Shown here in pieces: positions 1-8,150 of a stretch of 13,778 nucleotides of DNA. The DNA is from Bacteroides sp. Lineage in GTDB: Bacteria > Bacteroidota > Bacteroidia > Bacteroidales > Bacteroidaceae. Numbering within the stretch: the stretch's first letter is position 1; each line of letters opens with the position of its first letter. The DNA is taken from the NCBI GenBank assembly GCA_021204375.1, contig JAJPZL010000014.1:1-13778 (forward strand), read 5' to 3'. The notes under the pieces are model-generated. The model ran no database searches. It worked only from the letters and a program-made list of their open reading frames with translations, and was not told the DNA's origin. The position numbers and the translations under genes are program-made.

Positions 1-18
1 CTATAAATAAGACTATGT

Positions 19-564
19 ATGAAAGGAAAACACAGTATGACAAGAGAATTACGAATTCTCTGGTTTTTGACCTTCTTGATCATGATTCCTCCCGGGATCT
101 TCGCCCAGAACATCACAGTAATAGGAAACGTCGTAGATAATTTCGGCGATCCGGTGATTGGTGTCACTATTACTCAGAAAGACCAGTCCGGTACAGGAAC
201 TATTACCGATCTGGACGGGAATTTCACCGTAAGTGTACCGACTAACTCTATCCTTATTATATCTTATATAGGTATGGAAAGTCAGGAAGTGAAAGCCGTT
301 TCCGAACAAAAACTGATCATTGAACTTAAAGATACCGCCGAAGCCCTCGACGAAGTCGTAGTGATCGGTTACGGGGGAAGCAAGGCCCGTAAGGATCTGA
401 CAGGTTCTGTCGGTTCCATTTCAGGAGCCAAGTTGGCTCAGGTTCCCGTAGCATCAGTTGCTGAAGCGTTGCAGGGTAAGATCGCCGGTGTACAGGTAAG
501 CACAGTAGACGGTACTCCGGGTGCCGAGATCAACATCCGTATCCGTGGGGGGGTACCTCGTTAA
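19..564 (+). CDS. SusC N-terminal fragment: signal peptide, regulatory-like domain, TonB box, start of plug
   Basis: This open stretch of 181 codons holds the secretion signal (hydrophobic core about 13-27, cleavage near FAQ), the beta-sandwich CarboxypepD_reg-like domain, the TonB box and the first half of the plug. It ends four codons after IRIRGG, where the frame slips at a run of seven G. Adding one G (giving RGGGTS) or removing two (giving RGGTSL) joins it directly to the following reading frame, which continues [15 protein letters not shown]. Alone it could not form a transporter. Confidence 0.8.
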   Translation: MKGKHSMTRELRILWFLTFLIMIPPGIFAQNITVIGNVVDNFGDPVIGVTITQKDQSGTGTITDLDGNFTVSVPTNSILIISYIGMESQEVKAVSEQKLIIELKDTAEALDEVVVIGYGGSKARKDLTGSVGSISGAKLAQVPVASVAEALQGKIAGVQVSTVDGTPGAEINIRIRGGVPR

Positions 565-590
565 GCGGCGAGAATAGTAAACCTCTCTTT

Positions 591-1931
591 GTGGTAGATG
601 GCTTTATCGCAGATAATATCAACGATATTCCTCCGACAGATATTCAGTCTATCGATGTACTGAAGGATGCATCCCTTACCGCCATTTATGGTGCCAAAGG
701 GGGTAACGGGGTAGTGATTGTAACGACTAAATCTGCGGCTGCCGGTAAGATCCAGGTAGAATTTAATACCTATCTGCAAGCCCGGAAGCTTGCAGGAAAA
801 GTTGATCTGCTTGATACTTATGAATTTGTTCGCTATCAGTTGGACTATACAATCGGTAATAACTCCAGGATTCACCAATTCCGGAACGACTTTGGCAACC
901 CGAACGACCTTGATATCTACAAGTGTGCGGTGACTCATGATTGGCAGGATGAGGTAATGGGAGGAACTCCCTTTTCCCAGATGTACAATGTGACGCTTAA
1001 AGGAGGTAATGAAAACCTACGCTTCAGTACATCACTGACCCACCATGACGAATCAGGTATTGTTGAAGGTTCAGGAGTACGCCGAACCAATATGAATACA
1101 AAGATCAACATTCAACTCTCTCCGAAATTGTCGTTACTGATCAATCCTCGTCTCACTTATCGTCGCGATATAGGTGCCGGAGCAGATGGTATTGGCACGC
1201 AGGGTCTGATCGGTGTGCTTCGTTATCGTCCCAGCAATGGTCTGCGCGAATTTACATACCGCGATGATAAAACGGTTAATTACAATAACGAGAGATACTG
1301 GTTATTATCCAGTCCTTTGGATGATATTGATCAGAATTATCAGTTAAAGCATACCTACACCTTTATCAATCAGGCATCGCTCACCTGGCAACCGATTAGT
1401 GGACTTACTCTCCGCACAGATATCGCCCAATTCTGGAAATTCCAGGATAACAATCGCTACTACGACTATCTCACAGATACAGGGATTGCCAACAACGATA
1501 TAGGTGTAGCAGAACTCACAGACGAGCGTACCGATAAATACATCTGGACCAATACCGTAAATTATGACCTGAATGTAAAAGAGAGACACAATATCTCGGC
1601 TCTTATCGGGCATGAAGTGAGTCACGAACAGAAAACAGCCAAAGTTAATTCAGCCCGCTACTTCCCGCAGGGAACCTCGGCACGGACGGCTTTTGCCAAT
1701 ATGGGACTGGGTTCGCCCTACTACGATAGTTCGTCTATTTCTACACCAAACCGTATGCTCTCTTTCTTTGGCCAGCTCAGTTACAACTATGCTCATAAAT
1801 ACCTGATAGCCGGAACCTTCCGTGCCGATGGTTCTACCAAGTTCGCTCCCGGACATCAATGGGGTTACTTTCCTTCCGTTTCAGCTGGCTGGGTAATCTC
1901 CGAAGAATCATTTATGGATGGAGTGGACTAG
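591..1931 (+). CDS. SusC middle fragment: plug C-terminus and first half of barrel
   Basis: The frame is open from about 554, although the first usable start-like codon is GTG at 591, inside the conserved PLFVVDG motif, so this is not an independent gene. It contains the second half of the plug ([20 protein letters not shown], a family hallmark) and the first barrel strands. It stops at TAG 1929-1931 within the conserved block FMDGVD-stop-VSMLKLRAAIG, where SusC proteins usually carry Trp. The same frame stays readable after that stop to a second TAG at 2040-2042 and then to the T5 run at 2154-2158. Confidence 0.75.
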   Translation: MVDGFIADNINDIPPTDIQSIDVLKDASLTAIYGAKGGNGVVIVTTKSAAAGKIQVEFNTYLQARKLAGKVDLLDTYEFVRYQLDYTIGNNSRIHQFRNDFGNPNDLDIYKCAVTHDWQDEVMGGTPFSQMYNVTLKGGNENLRFSTSLTHHDESGIVEGSGVRRTNMNTKINIQLSPKLSLLINPRLTYRRDIGAGADGIGTQGLIGVLRYRPSNGLREFTYRDDKTVNYNNERYWLLSSPLDDIDQNYQLKHTYTFINQASLTWQPISGLTLRTDIAQFWKFQDNNRYYDYLTDTGIANNDIGVAELTDERTDKYIWTNTVNYDLNVKERHNISALIGHEVSHEQKTAKVNSARYFPQGTSARTAFANMGLGSPYYDSSSISTPNRMLSFFGQLSYNYAHKYLIAGTFRADGSTKFAPGHQWGYFPSVSAGWVISEESFMDGVD

Positions 1932-2296
1932 GTCTCTATGCTCAAACTACGGGCAGCGATTGGTATGGCGGGTAATAACGAGATCAGTTCAGACAGGTGG
2001 AGATACCAATATAGTATTACTTCAAACGGCGGACCCAGCTAGGGTGAAAATACACAGGACGGTGAAGCCTATTACAATACCGGTAGTGTTTTCCCGAACG
2101 AGGCCATTAAATGGGAAACCACCATTACCCGTAACCTGGTATTTGATCTGGGCTTTTTAACGGACGCTTTACCGTTACACCGGAAGTCTACTGGAATACC
2201 ACACGTGACCTACTCTACGAGAACCTGATCCCAACTACGACCGATTTCACCCGACAGGTACAAAATGTCGGAAAAGTCTCTAATAAAGGGGTTGAA

Positions 2297-2965
2297 TTGA
2301 CCATTAGCGGCGACATTATTCAGCGAAAAGATTTTCTTTTAAGTGCCAATCTGACCATGGGACGCAACAAAATGAATGTAGAGAGGCTCAATGGAGAAGA
2401 CAAAGAACTCTGGACCACTTCGAGCCGCTGGAAATCCAGCGATAACGATTTCTGTCTAAGAGAAGGTTCCGAGGTTGGATTGATCTGCGGGTATGTATAT
2501 GATGGTTTGTATGGATTCGATGAGTTCGTACGCGATGGCTTCAACTATACAGCCAAAGAGGGAACACTCAACAGCGACGGTATCTATGGTACTGCTCCCG
2601 GACATCCTAAATTTAAAGACATAAGTGGCCCGGATGGTGTACCAGATGGTATCATTGACGAATATGACCGTACCGTGATCGGTAATACCAATCCACGCCT
2701 ACAGGGTGGTTTCGGTATCAGCGGACAATGGAAAAATTTCGACTTTAACGCAAATTTCGTTTATATGCTCAAATTCGATCTGCTCAATGCCACCGCTTAT
2801 GAACTCTCTTCGGCCTATAACTCCAGCCAGAATGCTCCGAAAAATGTGCTTGCCAAGTTCAGTTACGACAACTGCTGGATATATCATGGGGATATTTACA
2901 CTACAAATGCCGATGGTAGCACCTATATTTATAACCTGAATGAACCGCTACTGAGTAATAGCTAA
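2297..2965 (+). CDS. SusC barrel fragment
   Basis: This is the later part of the barrel. The frame is in fact open from 2159, directly after the T5 run; TTG at 2297 is only the first start-like codon. Adding one T to the run gives a smooth join, with GFFNGRFTVTPEVYWN matching the usual SusC barrel pattern. Motifs NKGVELT and GNTNPRLQGGFG are typical of the family. It ends at TAA 2963-2965, after which the same frame continues HREYLDVYEEIN. Confidence 0.75.
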   Translation: MTISGDIIQRKDFLLSANLTMGRNKMNVERLNGEDKELWTTSSRWKSSDNDFCLREGSEVGLICGYVYDGLYGFDEFVRDGFNYTAKEGTLNSDGIYGTAPGHPKFKDISGPDGVPDGIIDEYDRTVIGNTNPRLQGGFGISGQWKNFDFNANFVYMLKFDLLNATAYELSSAYNSSQNAPKNVLAKFSYDNCWIYHGDIYTTNADGSTYIYNLNEPLLSNS

Positions 2966-3085
2966 CATCGGGAATACTTAGATGTATACGAGGAGATTAA
3001 TGCCGGAAAAACCCTTTGGAACCCTAATAATGTAACATCCAGATATACCCATTCCTACTTTGTCGAAGATGGTTCGTTCCTTCGT

Positions 3086-3310
3086 TTGCAGGATATCACT
3101 ATCGGTTATACACTACCCAGAAAGTTGACCCGGAATTGGGGTATTGAACGCCTACGTGTATATGCAACCGGCTCGAATGTATTCTGCTGGACAAAATACA
3201 GCGGTTACGACCCGGAAGTTGACATTCAAAGCGGCCTGACACCCAGTGTGGATTACAACCGTTATCCCCGTAGTCATGGCTATTTGTTCGGTCTTAATGT
3301 AACATTCTAA
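3086..3310 (+). CDS. SusC C-terminal fragment
   Basis: This is the last part of the barrel. It shares its frame with the preceding fragment and is readable from 2966; the real break is the TAA at 2963-2965, and the start-like codon at 3086 is incidental. FVEDGSFLRLQDITIGYTLP and the end YLFGLNVTF are standard SusC C-terminal signatures, including the terminal aromatic residue needed for outer-membrane insertion. The genuine stop is TAA at 3308-3310. Confidence 0.75.
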   Translation: MQDITIGYTLPRKLTRNWGIERLRVYATGSNVFCWTKYSGYDPEVDIQSGLTPSVDYNRYPRSHGYLFGLNVTF

Positions 3311-3322
3311 TTTTTATCCAAA

Positions 3323-4474
3323 ATGACAATGAAAAAATATCTTTTATACATAGGATTAGGTCTTCTGGGATTGACCTCCTGTTCCGATTTTCTGGATGTA
3401 AGTTCTCCGTCCACCTTTACAGACGAGGATGTGGTCAAGAATCTTGAAGAGGCGAATCGCCTGCTCAACGCTGTCTATGCTAGGGTTGCTTCCGGTAACA
3501 TATACGGCAATGCCTACTTTACGATATTCAACTTAAACAGCGACGTAGAATTCACCACCAGTACAGCCGAAATCCAAAGTGCAAGCCGCAACGAATATAA
3601 ATTGTTCGACTGCGGAGCGGATGCCAGCAGCTTGTTGTCTACCTGGAACGCTGCTTACTCCACAATAGAAAGTGCCAATAACTTTATCGGTGCTGCCCAA
3701 AACAGTGAATTATTTGCCGTCCGTGACTCCAGCATGCTTCAATTGATAGGCGAAGCCAAATGTATCCGTGCTATGAACTATCTCGATCTGGTAATTATGT
3801 TTGGCGATATACCTTTTTCACTTACCCGTGCTTATGAGGCCGAAAGCCTGGTAATGCCGATGGGCGATCGGGACGAGATCCTCACTATGCTGATCGACGA
3901 CATGATCGACACCGCTGATAATATGCAGTTCGCCGCCGACCTGAGTGCAGGAGTGGAGCGTTGCTCCAAGGAGTTTTGCTGGTCGCTGATCGCTCGTATG
4001 GCACTCTATCGTGGTGGTTATTCGTTACGCCACAACGGGTCAACCACGGATGTAGGTATCATGCAACGCCCGGAAGATTATCTGAATTACTACCGGGTCG
4101 CACGCGACTACAGCGAAAAAGTGATCACATCCGGAACCCACAATCTGTCCAAAGATTACTATCAGGTATTTATTGACGAATGCAATTATACAGTTAACAA
4201 TGCCGATGACCCTATCTTCGAAATTCCTTTCACGCAGAATGTATCCGGAAACGTAGGCTATGTGCATGGGCCTCGTGGTCTGGATTCAAGCTCCGGAGGT
4301 ACCGAAGGGGTAAATCAATGGGGTACAGCAAGCGGTAGTGTCCGTCTGAATGCATTCTATCGTTTCACTTTCGATGAACAGGATGCCCGTCGTGAAACCG
4401 TCGGTTTCTGGCACTACGATTATGACGGAACACCGGTTCTCCTGAACGACTACAACAATTACTGTAACAAATAG
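3323..4474 (+). CDS. SusD N-terminal fragment
   Basis: These 383 codons hold the lipoprotein signal, the N-terminal SusD domain and most of the TPR-like helices (GEAKCIRAMNYLDLVIMFGD is a clear SusD signature). It ends at the in-frame TAG after YNNYCNK. A truncated product would lack the conserved C-terminal region that contacts SusC, but could still be exported and lipidated. Confidence 0.8.
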   Translation: MTMKKYLLYIGLGLLGLTSCSDFLDVSSPSTFTDEDVVKNLEEANRLLNAVYARVASGNIYGNAYFTIFNLNSDVEFTTSTAEIQSASRNEYKLFDCGADASSLLSTWNAAYSTIESANNFIGAAQNSELFAVRDSSMLQLIGEAKCIRAMNYLDLVIMFGDIPFSLTRAYEAESLVMPMGDRDEILTMLIDDMIDTADNMQFAADLSAGVERCSKEFCWSLIARMALYRGGYSLRHNGSTTDVGIMQRPEDYLNYYRVARDYSEKVITSGTHNLSKDYYQVFIDECNYTVNNADDPIFEIPFTQNVSGNVGYVHGPRGLDSSSGGTEGVNQWGTASGSVRLNAFYRFTFDEQDARRETVGFWHYDYDGTPVLLNDYNNYCNK

Positions 4475-4570
4475 TCTAAATTCTGGGACGAAAATCACCG
4501 CTTAGGGTATCAAAGCGCCGGGAACACTGGGATCAACTTTCCCTATATACGCTATGCCGATGTCTTACTG

Positions 4571-5332
4571 ATGTTTGCCGAAGCAGACAACGAATTGAAC
4601 AACGGTCCTACGGATGCAGCCAGACAAGCCCTGAAAACCGTACGCGAACGAGCCTTCCGTCATGCAGCAAATAAAGGTGAAATGGTGGATGCCTACGTAG
4701 ATGCGGCATCGTCAAAAGAGACCTTCTTCCAACTTATCTTTGATGAACGCGCCTGGGAATTTGGAGGGGAGAACCTCCGCTGGAAAGACTTGGTTCGCTG
4801 GAACCTCTACAATCAGGTAGTATATAAAACCTTCTGGCAATATTATGGATTGGGAAGCGATGACTATTCGTATGACCTGGATGATAAGTTTGACACCTAT
4901 CCCAAACAGATCTACTACAAGATCATCAGCAACCCAGGCGACGGAAGTTATCCGAATAAAGTACTGGATGTGTTCCAGTTCTTTACAGATGAGGAGTATG
5001 ATGTGGATTGCCAGTGGAAGAACTTTAGTATGGACTATATTCAAAACCATTCCGATCGTCTGCCTTCGACCACAGACAGTGATGCCTGGAGCACTAATCA
5101 ATGGTTTGCCTGGTTGGATGACAATACCGGTATTGCTAAAGCCCAGTGCCGTTGTTCTCTGCGTGGTTATATTTATATGGACGAGCAAGGACGACTCAGC
5201 CCATCCAATATGCCGATATATAGCCACGTGGTTGATCTCAATAGCTTGCCTCCGGTACGGTACATCCTGCCGATCCCGAGTGATGCCGTTTCCCGAAGCA
5301 AGGGCGCCTATAAGAATTACTATGGTTATTAA
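4571..5332 (+). CDS. SusD C-terminal fragment
   Basis: This is the RagB/SusD C-terminal part, in the same frame as the preceding fragment and readable from 4475. The ATG at 4571 lies inside the conserved RYADVLLMFAEADNELN block, so it is not a native start. It includes FDERAWEFGGENLRWKDLVRW, a strong family signature, and the terminal ILPIPSD motif. The genuine stop is TAA at 5330-5332. Confidence 0.8.
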   Translation: MFAEADNELNNGPTDAARQALKTVRERAFRHAANKGEMVDAYVDAASSKETFFQLIFDERAWEFGGENLRWKDLVRWNLYNQVVYKTFWQYYGLGSDDYSYDLDDKFDTYPKQIYYKIISNPGDGSYPNKVLDVFQFFTDEEYDVDCQWKNFSMDYIQNHSDRLPSTTDSDAWSTNQWFAWLDDNTGIAKAQCRCSLRGYIYMDEQGRLSPSNMPIYSHVVDLNSLPPVRYILPIPSDAVSRSKGAYKNYYGY

Positions 5333-5352
5333 TTCAACTAAACAGAAATAAG

Positions 5353-7617
5353 ATGAAAAAGATTAATCTATATTTGATGGCTTTGCTCGCGGGTACATCC
5401 ATGGTGTTTCCCGGCTGTAGCGATGATATCCACACTGGTGACGAAGAATATAGCAGTGAGCGCTTGTTTATGCCTATGTTTCGTGTAGAAGAGAATACCA
5501 ATCAAAGTTCTGACCACTATTCGTGTTCGGTGGCCAGCGATGCCCCTGATTGTAGCAGCAACTTCGTGAATGACGTCATACTCTATTGGTATGGGGTTGA
5601 AGGTGCAAGTGGGTATCATCTCAAAGCCAAAGTGCAAGGAACCGATTGGGAATTGAACTGTGTACTGGATACTATTCTCGATCCTGATCAGCTTGAGTTT
5701 TTACACGAAGACCTGCAATACTCCACTGGTTACAGCTATGCAATTCAGGCACTCTCTCCCCGGGGAGAATTTTATAACTCAAAATGGTATGGATATGGTG
5801 ACGGCTCACATCAGAAAGATTATGTGACTATTACTACCGGACTTCGCTACGATGTACCGAGTGTATTCTGGACAGAAGATATAACCAAAGAGAGCCTGCG
5901 GGTCTACTTTAATAACATAGCAGAAGAGGGCTATGAAACAACTTATAAGGAGTTTATAGAAGCGGGTGCAGAAGTTGTTGATGGCCTGTGGATATTCAAC
6001 GAGATACAACTTGTTCCTACGGCTGACAATCCGAACCTCCCTACGCTTTCACACATCATGACCGACTCCGATTTTGACAGAGGATATGTAGACTTTGACG
6101 GATTGGTTTCCAACGGAGCTTACATTGTACAGGGACTGAACAGCAATGTGGCGCGTTACTTCGACCGCCAGTACAATAAAACCATGTTGCGTATGCTGGG
6201 CGATCCGGGTGAACCCATCCTTATCGAAGCCATTGTAGACCCGAACGACACCATTCTCTCCCAAAGATTTGTATCCGATCTACAGGCTACCCGCCTTGAT
6301 ACGGTACTTACCAATTATATGGGCGACAACAATATGGCCGAAGGTCAGGTGTTCTATCTGGAGGGAGGCAAATACTATTATGTCTCGACCAATGTAGAAC
6401 TCACCAAAGGATTTACACTGGAAACAAACCCTGAAGATCTGGCTGGTAATGGTCGTGCTACGATCTACCTTGGTGTCGGAACAACGACGGCATCGGGAAC
6501 AGAAGGAAGTAACCAGAACTTCAATCTGGCACGTAATGCTCAGGATGCTGCCGAGAATGGAGTGACGCTGACTATCCAGGATATCCGGTTCAATGAAATT
6601 AATTTCCAGCCACAGACCTATTATAATTTCCTGGATGTAAATGCTGCGGATGGAAATTCCCAGCTTGCAATCAGTGCAAACTATTTTATGAACATGAGTT
6701 CACAAGGTCTGTTGTTCTCATTGAGTGAATTGAGCATAACCAATTGTACATTCTCAGGCTGTGTGCGTGAATTTATCCGCTTCCAGGGTCCCAATCGCCA
6801 GATCATTCAGCGCCTGACCGTGGAAGGATGTGTATTCTATGATAACGGTGTCTATGACACGACCGGCCGTGGCTATTCCTGGTTTGCAGGCCCGGGTAAC
6901 AACAGGTTCTCCAATTTCTACCAGAATTTTACATTCCGGAACAATACGATCATTGATAGTCCCCACAATGCACTGGTTACAGAGAATGGTCTTTTGGCTT
7001 GGCTTACCGGTACCCACTGGAATATAGTGATTGAGAACAATACCATTATCAATTTTAGCCCGCGTTCTTCAAGTTCTGGTCATGGACTACTCTTTGAGAT
7101 CCGGTATGCTCCCGGCGGCAGTAATCTTACAGTAAGAAAAAATCTGTTTGTAATGGTCCGGAAAGGCAATGCTGATGCCCGGGATCTTTACATGCGAGGG
7201 ATGCGTATAGACACCAAGAATATAAACTACGACTTTGCCGATAACTATGCGATCACCGTTCCGGACTGGACAACCGCAACCTTGGCCGATGGATTATTTA
7301 CCAATTATGCTTTTAGCAATAGCAGCGATGGCGCAGGTTATCTGAGTGGAGCATTCAATGTGGGTGGCTTCGGAGAGACCCAGATCAAGTATGGTGACAA
7401 TGTGAATGGGAATGAAAGCGATGGTGTGGGATATCAGTTGACTCCGGAAGAGTTGTTCCGGAATCCAGCTCCCCTGGCAGCCGAAGGTTCTAAAGATATG
7501 CACCGGTACAATAATGACGGTTTTTATTACAATCTGACACCGCGCATTATGGCACATCCGATCTATACCAAAAACATCGGTGACCCGCGCTGGAAAACCG
7601 GCGGTGCCTGGAAATAA
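5353..7617 (+). CDS. Surface lipoprotein with FN3-like and DUF4957/DUF5123 beta-helix domains
   Basis: This gene is intact, with 754 codons. The signal peptide ends in FPGC (Cys22), and the following SDD plus nearby acidic residues resemble the lipoprotein export signal that sends Bacteroidetes lipoproteins to the cell surface. Residues about 70-145 look like a fibronectin-III-type domain, and another sandwich-like stretch follows to about 260. From about 300 to 640 there are repeated beta-helix turns such as FRNNTIID, IENNTIINF and VRKNLFVM, matching the DUF4957 type. The C-terminus (NPAPLAAEGSKDMHRYNN to GDPRWKTGGAWK) matches the DUF5123 type. Proteins of this architecture are encoded in Bacteroidetes PULs, often for pectin or other plant glycans, where they act as glycan-binding or lyase-like proteins. 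Which role applies here cannot be read from the sequence. It is the third gene of the operon and the only uninterrupted one. Confidence 0.88.
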   Translation: MKKINLYLMALLAGTSMVFPGCSDDIHTGDEEYSSERLFMPMFRVEENTNQSSDHYSCSVASDAPDCSSNFVNDVILYWYGVEGASGYHLKAKVQGTDWELNCVLDTILDPDQLEFLHEDLQYSTGYSYAIQALSPRGEFYNSKWYGYGDGSHQKDYVTITTGLRYDVPSVFWTEDITKESLRVYFNNIAEEGYETTYKEFIEAGAEVVDGLWIFNEIQLVPTADNPNLPTLSHIMTDSDFDRGYVDFDGLVSNGAYIVQGLNSNVARYFDRQYNKTMLRMLGDPGEPILIEAIVDPNDTILSQRFVSDLQATRLDTVLTNYMGDNNMAEGQVFYLEGGKYYYVSTNVELTKGFTLETNPEDLAGNGRATIYLGVGTTTASGTEGSNQNFNLARNAQDAAENGVTLTIQDIRFNEINFQPQTYYNFLDVNAADGNSQLAISANYFMNMSSQGLLFSLSELSITNCTFSGCVREFIRFQGPNRQIIQRLTVEGCVFYDNGVYDTTGRGYSWFAGPGNNRFSNFYQNFTFRNNTIIDSPHNALVTENGLLAWLTGTHWNIVIENNTIINFSPRSSSSGHGLLFEIRYAPGGSNLTVRKNLFVMVRKGNADARDLYMRGMRIDTKNINYDFADNYAITVPDWTTATLADGLFTNYAFSNSSDGAGYLSGAFNVGGFGETQIKYGDNVNGNESDGVGYQLTPEELFRNPAPLAAEGSKDMHRYNNDGFYYNLTPRIMAHPIYTKNIGDPRWKTGGAWK

Positions 7618-7687
7618 GGTTTTTTAATAGTTAGTAATATTAGTTTCTTTTGAAACCGTAAAGTTTTAAAAGACATTTTTTTTGCAG

Positions 7688-7737
7688 GAGAGGACGTGCC
7701 GTGATGGCAGGTCCTCTCTATTTATTTTATTTATGCT
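7688..7737 (+). terminator. Rho-independent terminator of the susCD-lipoprotein operon
   Basis: A perfect 8-bp stem (GAGAGGAC at 7688-7695 with GTCCTCTC at 7711-7718) encloses a further 4-bp stem (TGCC/GGCA) and a GTGAT loop, and is followed by the T-rich stretch TATTTATTTTATTTATG. It lies 70 bases after the lipoprotein stop codon. The minus strand lacks a T run after the hairpin, so it acts on plus-strand transcripts. Confidence 0.85.
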
Positions 7738-7788
7738 ATACGTGAGTATTACACAAATCAAAAGTATCGGATGTTACCGCCGGTTTCA

Positions 7789-7818
7789 TAGTGGCTGTTA
7801 CGCCACTAATCTTTTTTT
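7789..7818 (+). terminator. Second terminator-like hairpin downstream of the PUL
   Basis: A 7-bp perfect stem (TAGTGGC 7789-7795, GCCACTA 7802-7808) with a 6-base loop is followed by ATCTTTTTTT. This has the form of a Rho-independent terminator on the plus strand. It lies 70 bases beyond the first one and could be a backup or the relic of a lost gene's terminator. Confidence 0.6.
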
Positions 7819-7907
7819 GCTCTTTTTTCTTCCCTTCTTTTCTGTATCTTTCCTTCTCCTATTTACCCACTACATTAGTGTAAAGAAAAGAGGTATAGCC
7901 GGAGTCT

Positions 7908-8114
7908 TTACTCTTTGCTCAGACACCGACAGGCATGTGGGCATTCTCTGCAATCTTTTCTGCTACTTCTGTATTCTCTGATGTAGGAGTGGAAGTGGTC
8001 TACGATGCGACGATCTGAATTAAGGTTTTCTATATAATCGATGAGCATGAGTTTAAAGAAAACAACCGGGTCGATACTCTTCTGCCCTTCCTTTCCATAA
8101 AGCCTGCGGTAACC
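7908..8114 (-). pseudogene. IS1182-like transposase remnant with internal deletion
   Basis: A 68-codon minus-strand frame without a start codon reads YGKEGQKSIDPVVFFKLML, then IDYIENLNSDRRIVDHFHSY, then YRSSRKDCRECPHACRCLSK. The first part matches the N-terminal region of IS1182-family (DUF772-type) transposases, usually KEGQKSIDPVVFFKLMLVGY-LEN-NSDR. The last part matches the Cys-containing middle region (DCxxCP...C), which normally lies hundreds of residues further on. The central part is therefore deleted, and the N-terminus (TAA just upstream) and the catalytic C-terminus (TAA at 7910-7908) are gone. Terminal inverted repeats are not recognizable. It is a dead relic marking a past insertion at the PUL edge. 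The family call comes from recalled motifs, not a search. Confidence 0.7.
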
Positions 8115-8150
8115 TTAGGTTTTTGAATGGTGTCACTTTAATAGATATTC

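Larger units (their letters stand above)
19..3310 (+). pseudogene. SusC/RagA-family TonB-dependent outer-membrane transporter, disrupted
   Basis: This locus encodes a SusC-type transporter that imports oligosaccharides across the outer membrane using TonB energy. The conceptual product is about 1,097 residues, normal for the family. In order it has a signal peptide (about 1-29), a carboxypeptidase-regulatory-like domain (about 32-103), a TonB box [10 protein letters not shown] (110-119), a plug domain with the NIRIRGG motif, and a 22-strand-type barrel ending in GLNVTF. It is broken by five lesions: a frameshift at the G7 run 547-553, TAG at 1929-1931, TAG at 2040-2042, a frameshift at the T5 run 2154-2158 and TAA at 2963-2965. 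Translation on both sides of each lesion continues the same family pattern, so this is one gene. The start could be the ATG at 19 or at 37. susD follows after 12 bases. The family call is certain; whether the lesions are biological or technical is not. Confidence 0.93.
3323..5332 (+). pseudogene. SusD/RagB-family glycan-binding lipoprotein, interrupted by one stop
   Basis: This is the surface lipoprotein that forms the lid of the SusC transporter and binds glycan. The conceptual product is 669 residues. It has a lipoprotein signal peptide with lipobox LTSC (Cys20 if started at 3323; the ATG at 3329, giving MKKYLLYIG, is also plausible), the SusD N-terminal region DFLDVSSPSTFTDED, helical TPR-like segments, and a C-terminal RagB/SusD region containing NTGINFPYIRYADVLLMFAE. 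It ends with the usual PIPSDAV...NYYGY tail. One TAG at 4472-4474 interrupts it, with the frame unchanged on both sides. TGG to TAG (Trp) would be the simplest single change. The gap to the next gene is 20 bases, so the three genes form one operon. Confidence 0.92.
7618..8150. other. 533-bp intergenic region between the PUL operon and the GH2 gene
   Basis: The region holds two plus-strand terminator-like hairpins (7688-7718, 7789-7808), a pyrimidine-rich tract (about 7808-7866) and a minus-strand transposase remnant (7908-8114). I see no intact gene in it. The genes on either side converge here. Confidence 0.8.

Noticed and set aside
1918..2160. An 80-codon plus-strand frame in the SusC barrel
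   Set aside because: The family sequence is found in the other frame, through the two TAG codons; this one has no SusC motifs.
4712..5227. A 171-codon minus-strand frame
   Set aside because: It lies entirely opposite the conserved C-terminal SusD sequence and has no family features; it is an antisense shadow.
4845..5351. A 168-codon plus-strand frame overlapping the end of susD
   Set aside because: It is another frame of the same bases; the susD frame has clear family motifs.
7682..7981. A 99-codon plus-strand frame
   Set aside because: It runs through both terminator hairpins and antisense to the transposase remnant, with a Phe/Leu/Cys-rich composition caused by the pyrimidine tract.
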